IMG/VR virus record: IMGVR_UViG_3300011116_000790
Coordinates: 1 to 20,814 of that record
Strand: one strand, 5' to 3'
Length of the DNA stretch: 20,814 nucleotides
Origin: a virus
The position numbers and the translations under genes are program-made. This document shows positions 1 to 6,601 of the stretch, in pieces; position 1 is the stretch's first letter, and the number at the start of each line of letters is the position of its first letter. The notes under the pieces are model-generated. The model did no database searches. It was not told the origin of the DNA and saw nothing but the letters and a program-made list of their open reading frames with translations.

Positions 1-305
1 TAAAATCCGGAAAACTCACACTTAACATCTATCATTCCAATCTGCTCCATGTTTTTTTCGAATTCTTCGATGATAGAATCCCACCAATCAAAGTCTAGAT
101 CATGGTCTCGGTGGTTGTCAATTGCATTTTTTTTGGCTTCTGGAGAGAGCTCGTTGAAGGTATAAGTTTTCTCGTCTGATTCCCGAATCTGAACGCAGTT
201 TGGAACCATTTTGTTGTTTTTCTTTTTCAGACCAACCTGACGATAACCGGACCAGCACGGATTCTTAGCTTCCTGGATAAATTGAGAGAAATTATAAAGC
301 TTCAT
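1..305 (-). CDS. Phage protein with CTS-like N-terminus, partial (C-terminus beyond window)
   Basis: The reading frame starts at an ATG at 303-305 and stays open for 101 codons to the window edge, so only the N-terminal part is visible. The first 13 residues (MKLYNFSQFIQEA) look like the T4 capsid-targeting sequence of internal head proteins, with an I-Q-E motif where a gp21-type prohead protease would cut. Residues 15-38 carry the N-P-C-W-x-G-Y ... K-x-x-x-x-M-V-P-N-C pattern that recurs in T4-like phage proteins. A third block, about residues 50-75, has F-N-E-L-S-P-E-A-K-K-x-A-I followed by D-F-D-W-W-D, also recurrent in phage hypothetical proteins. I infer a virion-associated or injected protein; its activity is unknown. 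It lies 15 bases downstream of the aminotransferase stop, in the same direction. Confidence 0.75.
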   Translation of the reverse strand, partial: MKLYNFSQFIQEAKNPCWSGYRQVGLKKKNNKMVPNCVQIRESDEKTYTFNELSPEAKKNAIDNHRDHDLDFDWWDSIIEEFEKNMEQIGMIDVKCEFSGF

Positions 306-319
306 AGCTCTATATATTT

Positions 320-1582
320 CTAATTGGATAATCTTTCTAGAGCTAATTTGAGATTTGTAATGATGTCAGGAATTTGATCCACCTTCATAGTACCGATACT
401 CAATCTCCACCAAGGAGATTGTTTATCCGCTCCGAATGACGAAAATGGAACCAGTGCTAATCTGGCCTCACTGAGTATGTATTGCCAAGCATCATATTGT
501 GTTTCTATTCGATTTCCTGACTGTGTGATCTTATCTATAATGTCGATCTTAACCGTTAAATAGATAGCCGCTTCTGGATCTATGACATCCACAGGCAAAC
601 CAGACTTTTTCATGAGATCAAAACCTTGAAAAAGTCCCTGAAGCCTTTCCTCTGCCAGACTGTTGATGTCTTTCATATATCCATCGAAAGCATCTTTGTT
701 GTTAAGAAATTTTGTGGTAGCAACTTGTTCGGCCATCGGAGCCCAAGCACCAATGTGAGAAAGAATAGCCTTAACCTTAGAAATCACAATTTCAGGACCC
801 ATACTCCATCCAACTCTTAAGCCTGTAGAAGCTAAAGATTTACTAATACCATCCACGAAGATCGTGTACTCTTTCATATCTGATCTCAAACTAACCGGAT
901 CATAGTGCACAACACCTGGTTGTTTTAAAGTCCAATAAATTTGATCATAGAAAAGATAAAGCTTTTTTTCATGTTCTCCTCTCTTAGAATTTTCTTCCAG
1001 AACGAGATCACATATCTTGGTTAATTCGGTTTTGGAAATTGTGGTTCCTGTTGGATTCAAAGGCGAACACAGAGCAATCAAAGTTGCTCCTGATAAATGC
1101 GGAGCTATTTCTTCTGCTGTGGGCATGAATTTGTTTTCGGGTGTCGTTGTTATCTGAATGTGAATGCCCTCGTTGAAATGAGTGTAGTGGTTATTATTCC
1201 AAGATGGAACAGGGTAGATCACCTTGTCACCCTTGTCAACTATCGCTCTAAAGATTGCATAGATCAAAGGTCTTCCCCCTGAAGCCACCTGTATTTCTTT
1301 TACTGAGTAATCTAGTCCTTGGTAATGTCTGAGAAAATCACCTATCGCTTGTCTAAAATCTAAATTACCTTCTCCTGGAGGATATGTGGTGTAACCTTGA
1401 TCATAAGCCTCTTTAATATATTCCTTTAGTTCTTCAGGAATTCTAAAAACCGAAGAATCGAAATCTCCAATCGTGCAATTATAAATTTGGTGGCCGTTTC
1501 TGATTAGTTCACTGATTTCATTTCCCAGTTTAACAATCTCGCTACCTATTAATGTTTCCGATAGTTGTGAAAGTCTTGTCAT
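320..1582 (-). CDS. PLP-dependent aminotransferase, class I/II (fold type I)
   Basis: This 420-residue protein has the normal full length of an aspartate-aminotransferase-type enzyme, which transfers an amino group between an amino acid and a 2-oxo acid using pyridoxal phosphate. Visible family residues are S-P-L-N-P-T-G (173-179), the cofactor Asp in F-Y-D-Q-I-Y (D213), the Schiff-base Lys in S-K-S-L-A-S-T-G-L-R-V-G-W (K248), and an Arg in R-L-S-I-G-T near the C-terminus that would bind the substrate carboxylate. The N-terminus (SETLIGSEIVKLGNEI ... YNCTIGDFD) resembles chromosomal Bacteroidota aminotransferases, which suggests capture from a host. The substrate cannot be told from sequence. 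All core residues are present and the ATG is clear, so it is probably active. An aminotransferase is unusual cargo for a phage. It lies 8 bases downstream of a small unknown gene. Confidence 0.93.
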   Translation of the reverse strand: MTRLSQLSETLIGSEIVKLGNEISELIRNGHQIYNCTIGDFDSSVFRIPEELKEYIKEAYDQGYTTYPPGEGNLDFRQAIGDFLRHYQGLDYSVKEIQVASGGRPLIYAIFRAIVDKGDKVIYPVPSWNNNHYTHFNEGIHIQITTTPENKFMPTAEEIAPHLSGATLIALCSPLNPTGTTISKTELTKICDLVLEENSKRGEHEKKLYLFYDQIYWTLKQPGVVHYDPVSLRSDMKEYTIFVDGISKSLASTGLRVGWSMGPEIVISKVKAILSHIGAWAPMAEQVATTKFLNNKDAFDGYMKDINSLAEERLQGLFQGFDLMKKSGLPVDVIDPEAAIYLTVKIDIIDKITQSGNRIETQYDAWQYILSEARLALVPFSSFGADKQSPWWRLSIGTMKVDQIPDIITNLKLALERLSN

Positions 1583-1590
1583 TTTAATTA

Positions 1591-1902
1591 TTAAAAGCGT
1601 TTAGCGAGCTCGTTTATTCTATCTATATCTTCATTAGACAGACGGAAATAGGCCTGGCCAAGTTTTTCTAAAGATGAGTGAAATTCTTCAAGCATAATCG
1701 AGCTGTAGCCTCCTTTTATGTTTTGAAGAATATCTTTTTTTGTATCCGGAAAGTGAGTACCTATAGCATTTATCAGAGTTTCTTTAGTATCTTTTTTCTT
1801 CGAAGCTTCTTTCACAATAAGATTGACTAATTCTTTCTTTTCCCATTTGGTGCAGGAATCCCAGAATTCATCTGGTTCTATTTCCGTGTCGAAGTTTGCC
1901 AT
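1591..1902 (-). CDS. Hypothetical protein, 103 aa
   Basis: Family not recognised. It is a soluble, strongly charged, helix-rich protein: an acidic N-terminus with D-E-F-W-D-S-C (about 11-17), a Lys-rich middle (W-E-K-K-E-L, then S-K-K-K-D-T-K), and a C-terminal helix with L-S-N-E-D-I-D-R-I-N. No signal peptide or membrane segment is visible. The ATG at 1900-1902 is preceded by an A-rich leader without a Shine-Dalgarno. It lies between the tRNA, 17 bases upstream, and the aminotransferase, 8 bases downstream, so it may be cotranscribed with both. Confidence 0.75.
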   Translation of the reverse strand: MANFDTEIEPDEFWDSCTKWEKKELVNLIVKEASKKKDTKETLINAIGTHFPDTKKDILQNIKGGYSSIMLEEFHSSLEKLGQAYFRLSNEDIDRINELAKRF

Positions 1903-1919
1903 TTTTATTTTTTTTAGTG

Positions 1920-1992
1920 TGGGCCTTGAGGGATTCGAACCCCCGACCTGTTCATTATGAGTGAAATGCTCTACCGACTGAGCTAAAGGCCC
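1920..1992 (-). tRNA. trnM: tRNA with CAU anticodon (elongator Met, or Ile2 if lysidine-modified)
   Basis: A complete 73-base cloverleaf reads on the minus strand: acceptor GGGCCTT/AAGGCCC, D-stem GCTC/GAGC with loop AGTCGGTA, anticodon loop CTCATAA (anticodon CAT), a 5-base variable loop, T-stem GGGGG/CCCTC with one G-T pair, and T-loop TTCGAAT. The discriminator base is A and CCA is not encoded, so the host CCA-adding enzyme would be needed. The outermost anticodon-stem pair (27-43) is a T-C mismatch. The first acceptor pair is G-C, which argues against initiator tRNA. Telling elongator Met from tRNA-Ile2, whose C34 becomes lysidine to read AUA, needs comparative scoring. Confidence 0.95.
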
Positions 1993-2151
1993 TAATTCTT
2001 AAATTTATATGCAAGAATAATATATGGTTCCGTGAAAATAAAATTTTTTCCAATATATACACTGAATAACTCGAATTCCTCTAATTTTTTCCACTAAGGA
2101 GCTAATTAGTGCAAAAATTTTCCATTATGGACATATTACCCAAACGAAATA

Positions 2152-2355
2152 ATGACATTAAAAAGAATCAAGACTATAGCCCTGATACTGGCAACCTTTT
2201 TCAATCCCTTGGGATTCGATGCACTTTTTGCTGTCGTTACCAAGTGGACGGGATCGTATTTAACCACCGACATCTTATTTTATTTGGCTTCTGCTTTATT
2301 CTTTTCCGTCTATTTTTGGATATCAAATCTTGAAAAAAAAAGATCGGCTGAATAA
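2152..2355 (+). CDS. Small two-helix membrane protein, 67 aa
   Basis: Two hydrophobic stretches (about 7-29 and 40-58) are joined by a short loop (K-W-T-G-S-Y-L-T-T-D) and followed by a Lys/Arg-rich tail, giving a helical hairpin in the inner membrane. The F-N-P-L-G-F-D-A-L-F stretch recalls small membrane proteins seen in Bacteroidota phages, but no function is known to me; a holin-like role is possible on size alone. I chose this frame over an overlapping plus-strand frame (2109-2333), which starts at GTG and has poor composition, because the hydropathy pattern is coherent and the TAA lies inside the loop of a terminator hairpin. It is an isolated plus-strand gene converging on the minus-strand gene that ends at 2397. 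Confidence 0.7.
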   Translation: MTLKRIKTIALILATFFNPLGFDALFAVVTKWTGSYLTTDILFYLASALFFSVYFWISNLEKKRSAE

Positions 2356-2370
2356 ACAACCGATCTTTAT
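2332..2370. terminator. Bidirectional rho-independent terminator
   Basis: An 8-bp perfect stem, AAGATCGG (2340-2347) with CCGATCTT (2360-2367), has a 12-base loop. Read on the minus strand the stem is followed by a run of nine T, a strong terminator for the gene ending at 2397. Read on the plus strand it is followed only by TTAT-type sequence, weaker but usable. The hairpin overlaps the last codons and stop (2353-2355) of the plus-strand gene. Confidence 0.85.
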
Positions 2371-2396
2371 AGTCTAAGAATTTGTTTTGGTTGGTT

Positions 2397-2783
2397 TTAT
2401 TCTCTTTCGGACCATTTTTCAATGAGAATCTCTTCTATTTCTTTGGTTGAATCTTTATCAACACTTAAAAAATTCTGTATTTCTTCAAAAATTTCTTGGT
2501 TTTCATCAGATCCTGTGATAGTGACTGTTTTTCCCATCAACTCTATTTGTAAAGAATCCAATTTAATCTCCACATCTTCTACTTGTGGACCTCCACCAAT
2601 CATGTGAACCCCGTGTCCTTCTTCTCTAGTGGGCTGTTCGTATGAAACATTTCCACTTACCTCAAAATTTGCAGTGAAATCTGTTCCTTTATATGTAAAT
2701 TCATAATCTTCAACAGTAGCTGTTACATAAGCACCCTGTGCTTCATTTAAATGGCTTTCGTAATTTATAATGTTTTTCATCAT
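2397..2783 (-). CDS. Hypothetical protein with CTS-like N-terminus, 128 aa
   Basis: The function is not recognised. The N-terminus (MMKNIINYESHLNEA) matches the pattern of T4-like capsid-targeting sequences: a short amphipathic helix ending in L-N-E-A, where a prohead protease would cut after Glu. That suggests a protein packed into the head, but the assignment rests on about 15 residues. The remainder looks beta-rich at first (V-T-A-T-V-E-D-Y-E-F-T-Y, then F-E-V-S-G-N-V-S-Y), passes through a Gly/His-rich loop (G-H-G-V-H-M-I-G-G-G-P), and ends in an acidic helical tail. Two adjacent ATGs (2781-2783 and 2778-2780) are possible starts; the second gives the more typical M-K-N-I start. It has its own terminator downstream, and another terminator lies upstream, so it is probably monocistronic. 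Confidence 0.72.
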   Translation of the reverse strand: MMKNIINYESHLNEAQGAYVTATVEDYEFTYKGTDFTANFEVSGNVSYEQPTREEGHGVHMIGGGPQVEDVEIKLDSLQIELMGKTVTITGSDENQEIFEEIQNFLSVDKDSTKEIEEILIEKWSERE

Positions 2784-2794
2784 ATTTATATATC

Positions 2795-2827
2795 AAAAAA
2801 AACCCGGAAATTTTAAAAATTTCCGGG
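2795..2827 (-). terminator. Rho-independent terminator downstream of the smpB cluster
   Basis: CCCGGAAAT (2803-2811) pairs with ATTTCCGGG (2819-2827) through an AT-rich apex that can pair further. On the minus strand the stem is followed by a run of eight T. It would end the transcript carrying clpP, smpB and the 61-residue gene. Confidence 0.85.
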
Positions 2828-2906
2828 GTGAACCAAAACAAACTCCTAGAAAATTTCTTTCCGAGGCGTTATGTGTATTTTATGAAAAGTTATTCAAAAA
2901 GTTTCG

Positions 2907-3092
2907 TTAGATTTCATAATCTGGAAACAAATATGTAAAACATTTTTTCAATTCATCATCCTCTAAATCAGAAATAGCCAAAGAAGGATCTTTCTTCTCC
3001 ATCAATTTAAAAACAAGAGCAACTTTTTCTTCGCCGAATATTCTTTTTGCTTCATCAACAGTTTTTGATTTAATTACGGTCATTTTAATCAT
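2907..3092 (-). CDS. Hypothetical protein, 61 aa
   Basis: The family is not recognised. It is a small acidic helical protein (D-E-A-K-R-I-F-G-E-E-K, then S-D-L-E-D-D-E-L-K-K-C) with no membrane segment. The first ATG (3090-3092) overlaps the smpB stop by 8 bases; a second ATG at 3081-3083 lies one base after that stop and gives a 58-residue protein, and either could be used by coupling. Its place directly after smpB and before the terminator makes it the last gene of the clpP-smpB transcript, so an accessory role there is possible but not shown. Confidence 0.65.
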   Translation of the reverse strand: MIKMTVIKSKTVDEAKRIFGEEKVALVFKLMEKKDPSLAISDLEDDELKKCFTYLFPDYEI

Positions 3093-3507
3093 ATTTCTTC
3101 ATTTCTCTTGATAAATCCCTCTCCTTAATCGCTTCTCTTTTATCCCAATTTTTCTTTCCTTTTGCTAAAGCTATCTCGACCTTAATCTTGCCCTTCTCGT
3201 TCTGGTAGATCCTAATTGGGATGATGGTTGTTCCTTTATCTGAAGAGCTTTGGATCTTTTGAATTTCTTTCTTTTTTAATAGAAGTTTTTTATCTCTTTT
3301 TGGATCGTGCTGAAAAGAACCAGGCCTTATTGAAATCTCAAGTGATTTAATCCATATCTCTCCCTTACTGATGTAACAGAAGCTATCCACAAGATTGACT
3401 TTCAGCTCTTTGATTGATTTCACTTCTGATCCAAGAAGTGAAATCCCGGCACTAAATTTCTCAATGAAAAAATAGTCAAATTTGGCTTTTCTGTTTATAA
3501 TCTGCAC
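3085..3507 (-). CDS. smpB: SsrA-binding protein SmpB
   Basis: SmpB binds tmRNA and brings it to stalled ribosomes, where a degradation tag is added to the nascent chain. Conserved blocks run through the whole protein: N-R-K-A (5-8) with D-Y-F-F-I-E, A-G-I-S-L-L-G-S-E-V-K-S (20-31), H-D-P-K-R-D-K-K-L-L-L (67-77), E-I-Q-K-I, K-G-T-T-I-I-P (91-97), and A-K-G-K-K-x-W-D-K-R-E (115-125). The 140 residues cover the OB-fold core; the tail after D-K-R is short (about 17 residues) and lacks the longer basic helix of E. coli SmpB, so tmRNA accommodation might differ. The start is GTG (3505-3507), 5 bases after the clpP stop, indicating coupled translation. A perfect 12-bp inverted repeat lies inside codons 21-31. 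Phage-borne SmpB is uncommon. Confidence 0.95.
   Translation of the reverse strand: MQIINRKAKFDYFFIEKFSAGISLLGSEVKSIKELKVNLVDSFCYISKGEIWIKSLEISIRPGSFQHDPKRDKKLLLKKKEIQKIQSSSDKGTTIIPIRIYQNEKGKIKVEIALAKGKKNWDKREAIKERDLSREMKKYD
3416..3445 (-). repeat. Perfect 12-bp inverted repeat inside smpB
   Basis: GATTTCACTTCT (3416-3427) and AGAAGTGAAATC (3434-3445) are exact reverse complements separated by six bases. They lie 62-92 bases into the smpB reading frame and would form a stable mRNA hairpin. No T-run follows on the minus strand, so it is not a standard terminator. Confidence 0.85.
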
Positions 3508-3512
3508 TATTT

Positions 3513-4196
3513 CTATTTCTTCTTAGATTTCTTCTTAATTATAACTTCGTCAATGATTCCGTATTTAACTGCATCGTTTGCATTTAACCAGAAATCTCTT
3601 GTTGCATCCTTCATAACTTGTTCTGAAGTTTTGTCGCAGTAACCTCCCAATAGATCGAAAAGGATCTGGTTGACCTCTTTCCATTCTTTCATGTCAATCT
3701 CTGCGTCCTGAATATTTCCTCTGAAACCTCCGCTTGATTGGTGGAGCATCACTTTACTGAATCTCAAAGAGCTTCTTTTTCCTTTGGTTCCAGCTCCCAA
3801 TAAAACTGATCCCATTGAAGCTGCCATTCCAGTATTTACTGTCCTAATATCTGCTGTGATGTACTCCATGACATCTATCATAGATAAACCCGATTTAACG
3901 GATCCTCCGGGGGAATCGATGTGCATAGTTATATCTCTATCATCAACAGAATCTAAAAACATTAGTTGAGCCTGAACCACTGTTGACATGTTGTCGTTAA
4001 CCTCACCTGCAACCCAAATTATCCTGTCCATTAGCATTCTTGAGAAGATATCAATTTGTGTTGCTCTTAATTCTCTTTCTTCCAAGATATAAGGAGTCAT
4101 TGAAGACTGAATTTTCTTGTCGAAATAATCTAATTTAAGTGAAGATATACCATGTTCACTTAAAGCGAATTTTTCGAATTCTGATTTTTGATTCAT
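3513..4196 (-). CDS. clpP: ATP-dependent Clp protease proteolytic subunit ClpP
   Basis: ClpP is the barrel-shaped serine protease that degrades substrates fed by ClpX or ClpA, including SsrA-tagged proteins. The catalytic triad is visible and correctly spaced: S127 in G-M-A-A-S-M-G-S, H152 in M-L-H-Q-S-S-G-G, and D201 in A-T-R-D-F-W-L. Oxyanion-loop residues D-S-P-G-G-S-V (94-100) and the C-terminal N-A-N-D-A-V-K-Y-G-I-I-D (205-216) also fit. The 227-residue length, with an N-terminal extension of about 35 residues that may be a propeptide, and a Lys-rich C-terminus (KKKSKKK) are acceptable. No ClpX or ClpA partner is in the window; it may use the host unfoldase. As a phage gene it could serve as a prohead protease, but a typical ClpP beside smpB points to turnover of tagged proteins. 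Confidence 0.96.
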   Translation of the reverse strand: MNQKSEFEKFALSEHGISSLKLDYFDKKIQSSMTPYILEERELRATQIDIFSRMLMDRIIWVAGEVNDNMSTVVQAQLMFLDSVDDRDITMHIDSPGGSVKSGLSMIDVMEYITADIRTVNTGMAASMGSVLLGAGTKGKRSSLRFSKVMLHQSSGGFRGNIQDAEIDMKEWKEVNQILFDLLGGYCDKTSEQVMKDATRDFWLNANDAVKYGIIDEVIIKKKSKKK

Positions 4197-4209
4197 ATTT
4201 TTATAATTT

Positions 4210-4905
4210 TTACGTTTTGTACCACTTTTCCCATTTTTTACTTTTTAACCTTCCTCTTATAGTAGCCTTAGTTATTCCTAATGTTTCAGATGCTATTGCT
4301 ATAGATGGGTAGACAATTCCATCTATTGATATTTTTACCTGATTCCAGACATTCCCCTTCATTTTGTCCGAAAGTTTTTTATTCTTCTTACCTTTTTTAG
4401 ATTCGCTTATTTTGTCCTTTGTTTCTTCTGAATGTTTCCTACCGTACCATGGGTGATTCTCACCGGCCTGAGATTTCTTCATATTTTCTTTATGTGTTTC
4501 AGATAGCTTAATTCCTTTCTTTGCGATTGACATTTTTTCCTTGGTCTCCTCTGAAAATATTCTATTTTTCATTTTCAAACTTTTTTGTTCAGCTATTTTT
4601 TCTATTTCTAGATTGTCTTTCTTGTATATCCAATCCCCACCACCATCTCCACCTAAAGTTAGATTATACCCTTCGTGATAACTGTTGAATTTTTCTATAT
4701 AAAGTTTTTCTAGTCTATTAAGTTCTTCGACATCTTTTATATTATCATGAAGAATAATTCTTTCGAATATCTCCTTTCCGTGTTTTTTAATTATTTTATT
4801 TGGTATAAGACCTCCTGTAAAATAATTCTTTTTACCTCCGTTATGTTTACCGATATATTTCTTCCCATTCCTGGTATCTATTAAAAGATAAATCTGGCCT
4901 CTCAT
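4210..4905 (-). CDS. GIY-YIG homing endonuclease with NUMOD3 repeats
   Basis: The N-terminal catalytic domain (about 1-95) has the two signature elements, Q-I-Y-L-L (4-8) and K-Y-I-G-K (16-20), an E-K-L-Y-I-E-K-F helix (66-73) with the metal-binding Glu, and the closing G-Y-N-L-T-L-G-G-D-G-G. Three NUMOD3-type DNA-binding repeats follow (about 115-131, 132-150, 155-173; S-E-E-T-K-E/D-K-x-S pattern), then a NUMOD1/helix-turn-helix-like end (187-222). This is a free-standing endonuclease that cuts an allele lacking it and spreads by repair. It lies between clpP and an unknown gene with no sign of an intron in either. Composition is Lys-rich and more AT-rich than its neighbours, fitting a recent arrival. 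Confidence 0.94.
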   Translation of the reverse strand: MRGQIYLLIDTRNGKKYIGKHNGGKKNYFTGGLIPNKIIKKHGKEIFERIILHDNIKDVEELNRLEKLYIEKFNSYHEGYNLTLGGDGGGDWIYKKDNLEIEKIAEQKSLKMKNRIFSEETKEKMSIAKKGIKLSETHKENMKKSQAGENHPWYGRKHSEETKDKISESKKGKKNKKLSDKMKGNVWNQVKISIDGIVYPSIAIASETLGITKATIRGRLKSKKWEKWYKT

Positions 4906-4928
4906 CGTGATTTTTGTTTTATGTGAAT

Positions 4929-4938
4929 ATTATATATC
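4929..4938 (-). promoter_or_regulatory. GATATATAAT element upstream of the endonuclease gene
   Basis: On the minus strand GATATATAAT lies 23 bases before the endonuclease ATG. Near-identical GATATATAAA lies just before the ATGs at 2783 and 8269, and GATATATATT before the plus-strand ATG at 8318. It could be a promoter core or simply an AT-rich leader; spacing differs between copies. Confidence 0.25.
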
Positions 4939-4997
4939 ACTCAAAAGTCACGAAAATGTATTTTTACTTCATTTTAATAAATTTTAGTACGTTAGAT

Positions 4998-5342
4998 TTA
5001 ATTTTTTAATTTTATTTCTTTCCATTCAATTGGTTTCGTGTATTTGCAAGTTAGAGTGATTTTATCAATAACTGGGTGATTGAATCTTATTTTCTCTATA
5101 ACTAAATATTTCCAATCGCTATCATAGTGACCCAGATCTGTACCTCTGAAGCCTCCGGCTTCACATGTTGTGTAAGGTCCGCCAACAGGATCAAACATAA
5201 GAATATTTCCATCGTCATCCTTTGTTATCCTCATGAAGGAAGTATCCATCCCCTCCATCTCGAATTCCAGCTCAGATTTTCTGACTATTAGTATAGAAAC
5301 ACCAGAACGGTTGATGTATGTTATTGCTTTACCAATTCCCAT
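4998..5342 (-). CDS. Hypothetical protein, 114 aa
   Basis: The family is not recognised. It appears soluble and beta-rich, with alternating hydrophobic strands (G-V-S-I-L-I-V, E-L-E-F-E-M-E, N-I-L-M-F) and a central Gly-rich segment (P-V-G-G-P-Y-T-T-C-E-A-G-G-F-R-G, about 52-67). No signal peptide or membrane helix is visible. Its ATG (5340-5342) lies inside the last codons of the upstream membrane-protein gene, a 14-base overlap that implies coupled translation and perhaps a shared role at the membrane. Confidence 0.72.
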   Translation of the reverse strand: MGIGKAITYINRSGVSILIVRKSELEFEMEGMDTSFMRITKDDDGNILMFDPVGGPYTTCEAGGFRGTDLGHYDSDWKYLVIEKIRFNHPVIDKITLTCKYTKPIEWKEIKLKN

Positions 5343-6549
5343 ATTTTTTCTTTCTTTTACCTGAGAAAAGATCTTTCAGAGGATCATACTCTGAATCTAT
5401 CTCATTGTTGATTGCCCACCAGCAAACTCCAAAACTAATTCCTATTGTTACGAAGAAAGTTACCCAGATAGACCAGGCTGGAGGTTCGACCGTAACATAT
5501 GAGAATTCTTTGAAGTCTTTTCTTTGATAGTATTTTTCTGTTTTATTCCAAACTGAGTGGGCTATGTTTTCAACATTAAATACCTTATGAGCCATGATCT
5601 GTTCTCTGACCTCCGGAATTATTTTTCTTTCCGGTGACCAACTGAACGGTCTGACCCATTGTAATTCTTTTGTTTTTTGGTTCACCCCGATACAAATGAC
5701 TAATTCATTATCATTTCCTCCGTCCCAGTAGGCTTCCTGCATATTTGCTGCCAGAGCCGACTTGTCAACAAAGAACAAGAAATAGATTCTAGCGTGTTTT
5801 CTAGGACCAAGATATCCATTCAGGAACTTAGACCATTGCTTCATTAGATCGATTTCCTTATTAGTAACCCATTTCACGCTATCTAAACCCAGAACGTTTT
5901 CTTGACTGATCCCTTTTAAATCTGGATAGTCGTACAATCCGTAAGTTTTTTTATCGCTATCAGTTACGTCTGGAAAATCAAAAGCGGTATGAGCAGCTTG
6001 AACACGATTCTCGTAAGAATGATCTGTTGTTGTGGCTTCTGATGTTAAAGGATCATTATTCCAAATGATTTTATACATATTTCCATCTTGTCCGCAACCC
6101 CAACCTCCGTGGTTGATTCTTCGATTCAGTTCGACAAACTGAGGTTGAGCACTCCATTTCTTCATTAAGAAATTATAGTACTCTTTGGAAACTCCAAATT
6201 CCTCTCCTAAAGAATTAACCACCGTCCAATGTTCTGGATTCTTATCACAATATGAACAATCGTACGGAACACTTCTTGTACAATTCTTTCCACAACTAAC
6301 TGTTCTGTAACAGGTTCTGTGAACATAGGATTCCCAGTATTCGTAATATCTGGCTTCAACGATCAATGCACCGTGGTACTCTGTGTCTGAAGTTTGAATT
6401 TTCTCAACCGTGAATTTGAAAATAACTATGAATAAAAAGCAGACAGCTAAAGGAATTACTCCTTCCCACCATGCCATATATTTCGGGAACCATTTCAACA
6501 TCACTAATGCTGAAATGATTGGTATTAATAAACAAAACCAGATGCTCAT
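5329..6549 (-). CDS. Cys-rich membrane protein, 406 aa
   Basis: The family is not recognised. Two N-terminal hydrophobic helices (about 3-19 and 30-47) and one near the C-terminus (about 357-380, W-S-I-W-V-T-F-F-V-T-I-G-I-S-F-G-V) bracket a large polar region of about 310 residues. That region opens with a Cys cluster (C80, C86, C90, C98, C101, ending C-S-Y-C), which could bind zinc or form disulphides depending on topology. The C-terminal tail is basic (G-K-R-K-K-K). The ATG at 6547-6549 follows the terminator of the LemA-like gene, so this gene probably starts its own unit with the 114-residue gene. A role in envelope remodelling or superinfection exclusion would be speculation. Confidence 0.85.
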   Translation of the reverse strand: MSIWFCLLIPIISALVMLKWFPKYMAWWEGVIPLAVCFLFIVIFKFTVEKIQTSDTEYHGALIVEARYYEYWESYVHRTCYRTVSCGKNCTRSVPYDCSYCDKNPEHWTVVNSLGEEFGVSKEYYNFLMKKWSAQPQFVELNRRINHGGWGCGQDGNMYKIIWNNDPLTSEATTTDHSYENRVQAAHTAFDFPDVTDSDKKTYGLYDYPDLKGISQENVLGLDSVKWVTNKEIDLMKQWSKFLNGYLGPRKHARIYFLFFVDKSALAANMQEAYWDGGNDNELVICIGVNQKTKELQWVRPFSWSPERKIIPEVREQIMAHKVFNVENIAHSVWNKTEKYYQRKDFKEFSYVTVEPPAWSIWVTFFVTIGISFGVCWWAINNEIDSEYDPLKDLFSGKRKKKYGNW

Positions 6550-6556
6550 TTTTAAA

Positions 6557-6590
6557 GAATTAAAAAACCCAGCTTAAAAACTGGGTTTTT
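6557..6590 (-). terminator. Rho-independent terminator after the LemA-like gene
   Basis: AAAAACCCAG (6563-6572) pairs with CTGGGTTTTT (6581-6590) around an 8-base loop. On the minus strand the G-C part of the stem is followed by a run of six T. It separates the LemA-like gene from the membrane-protein gene that starts at 6549. Confidence 0.85.
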
Positions 6591-6601
6591 GTTGTGATTT
6601 A

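Noticed and set aside
1993-2151. Possible tmRNA or other structured RNA in the longest gap, prompted by smpB
   Set aside because: No tRNA-like domain with G-T-T-C loop, and no tag-like reading frame, is seen; the gap looks like AT-rich promoter space for the tRNA and the plus-strand gene.
2109-2333. Plus-strand open frame of 74 codons overlapping the small membrane-protein gene
   Set aside because: It starts at GTG and its translation has poor composition; the overlapping frame at 2152-2355 gives a coherent two-helix protein.
2783-2790. TATAAATA on minus, identical to the T4 late promoter
   Set aside because: It ends on the ATG at 2783, so transcription would begin inside the coding region, and no other copy was found before a gene.
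4210-4905. Intron or intein associated with the GIY-YIG gene
   Set aside because: The neighbouring genes (clpP and the 114-residue gene) are intact, with no split frame or splice signals, so it is free-standing.
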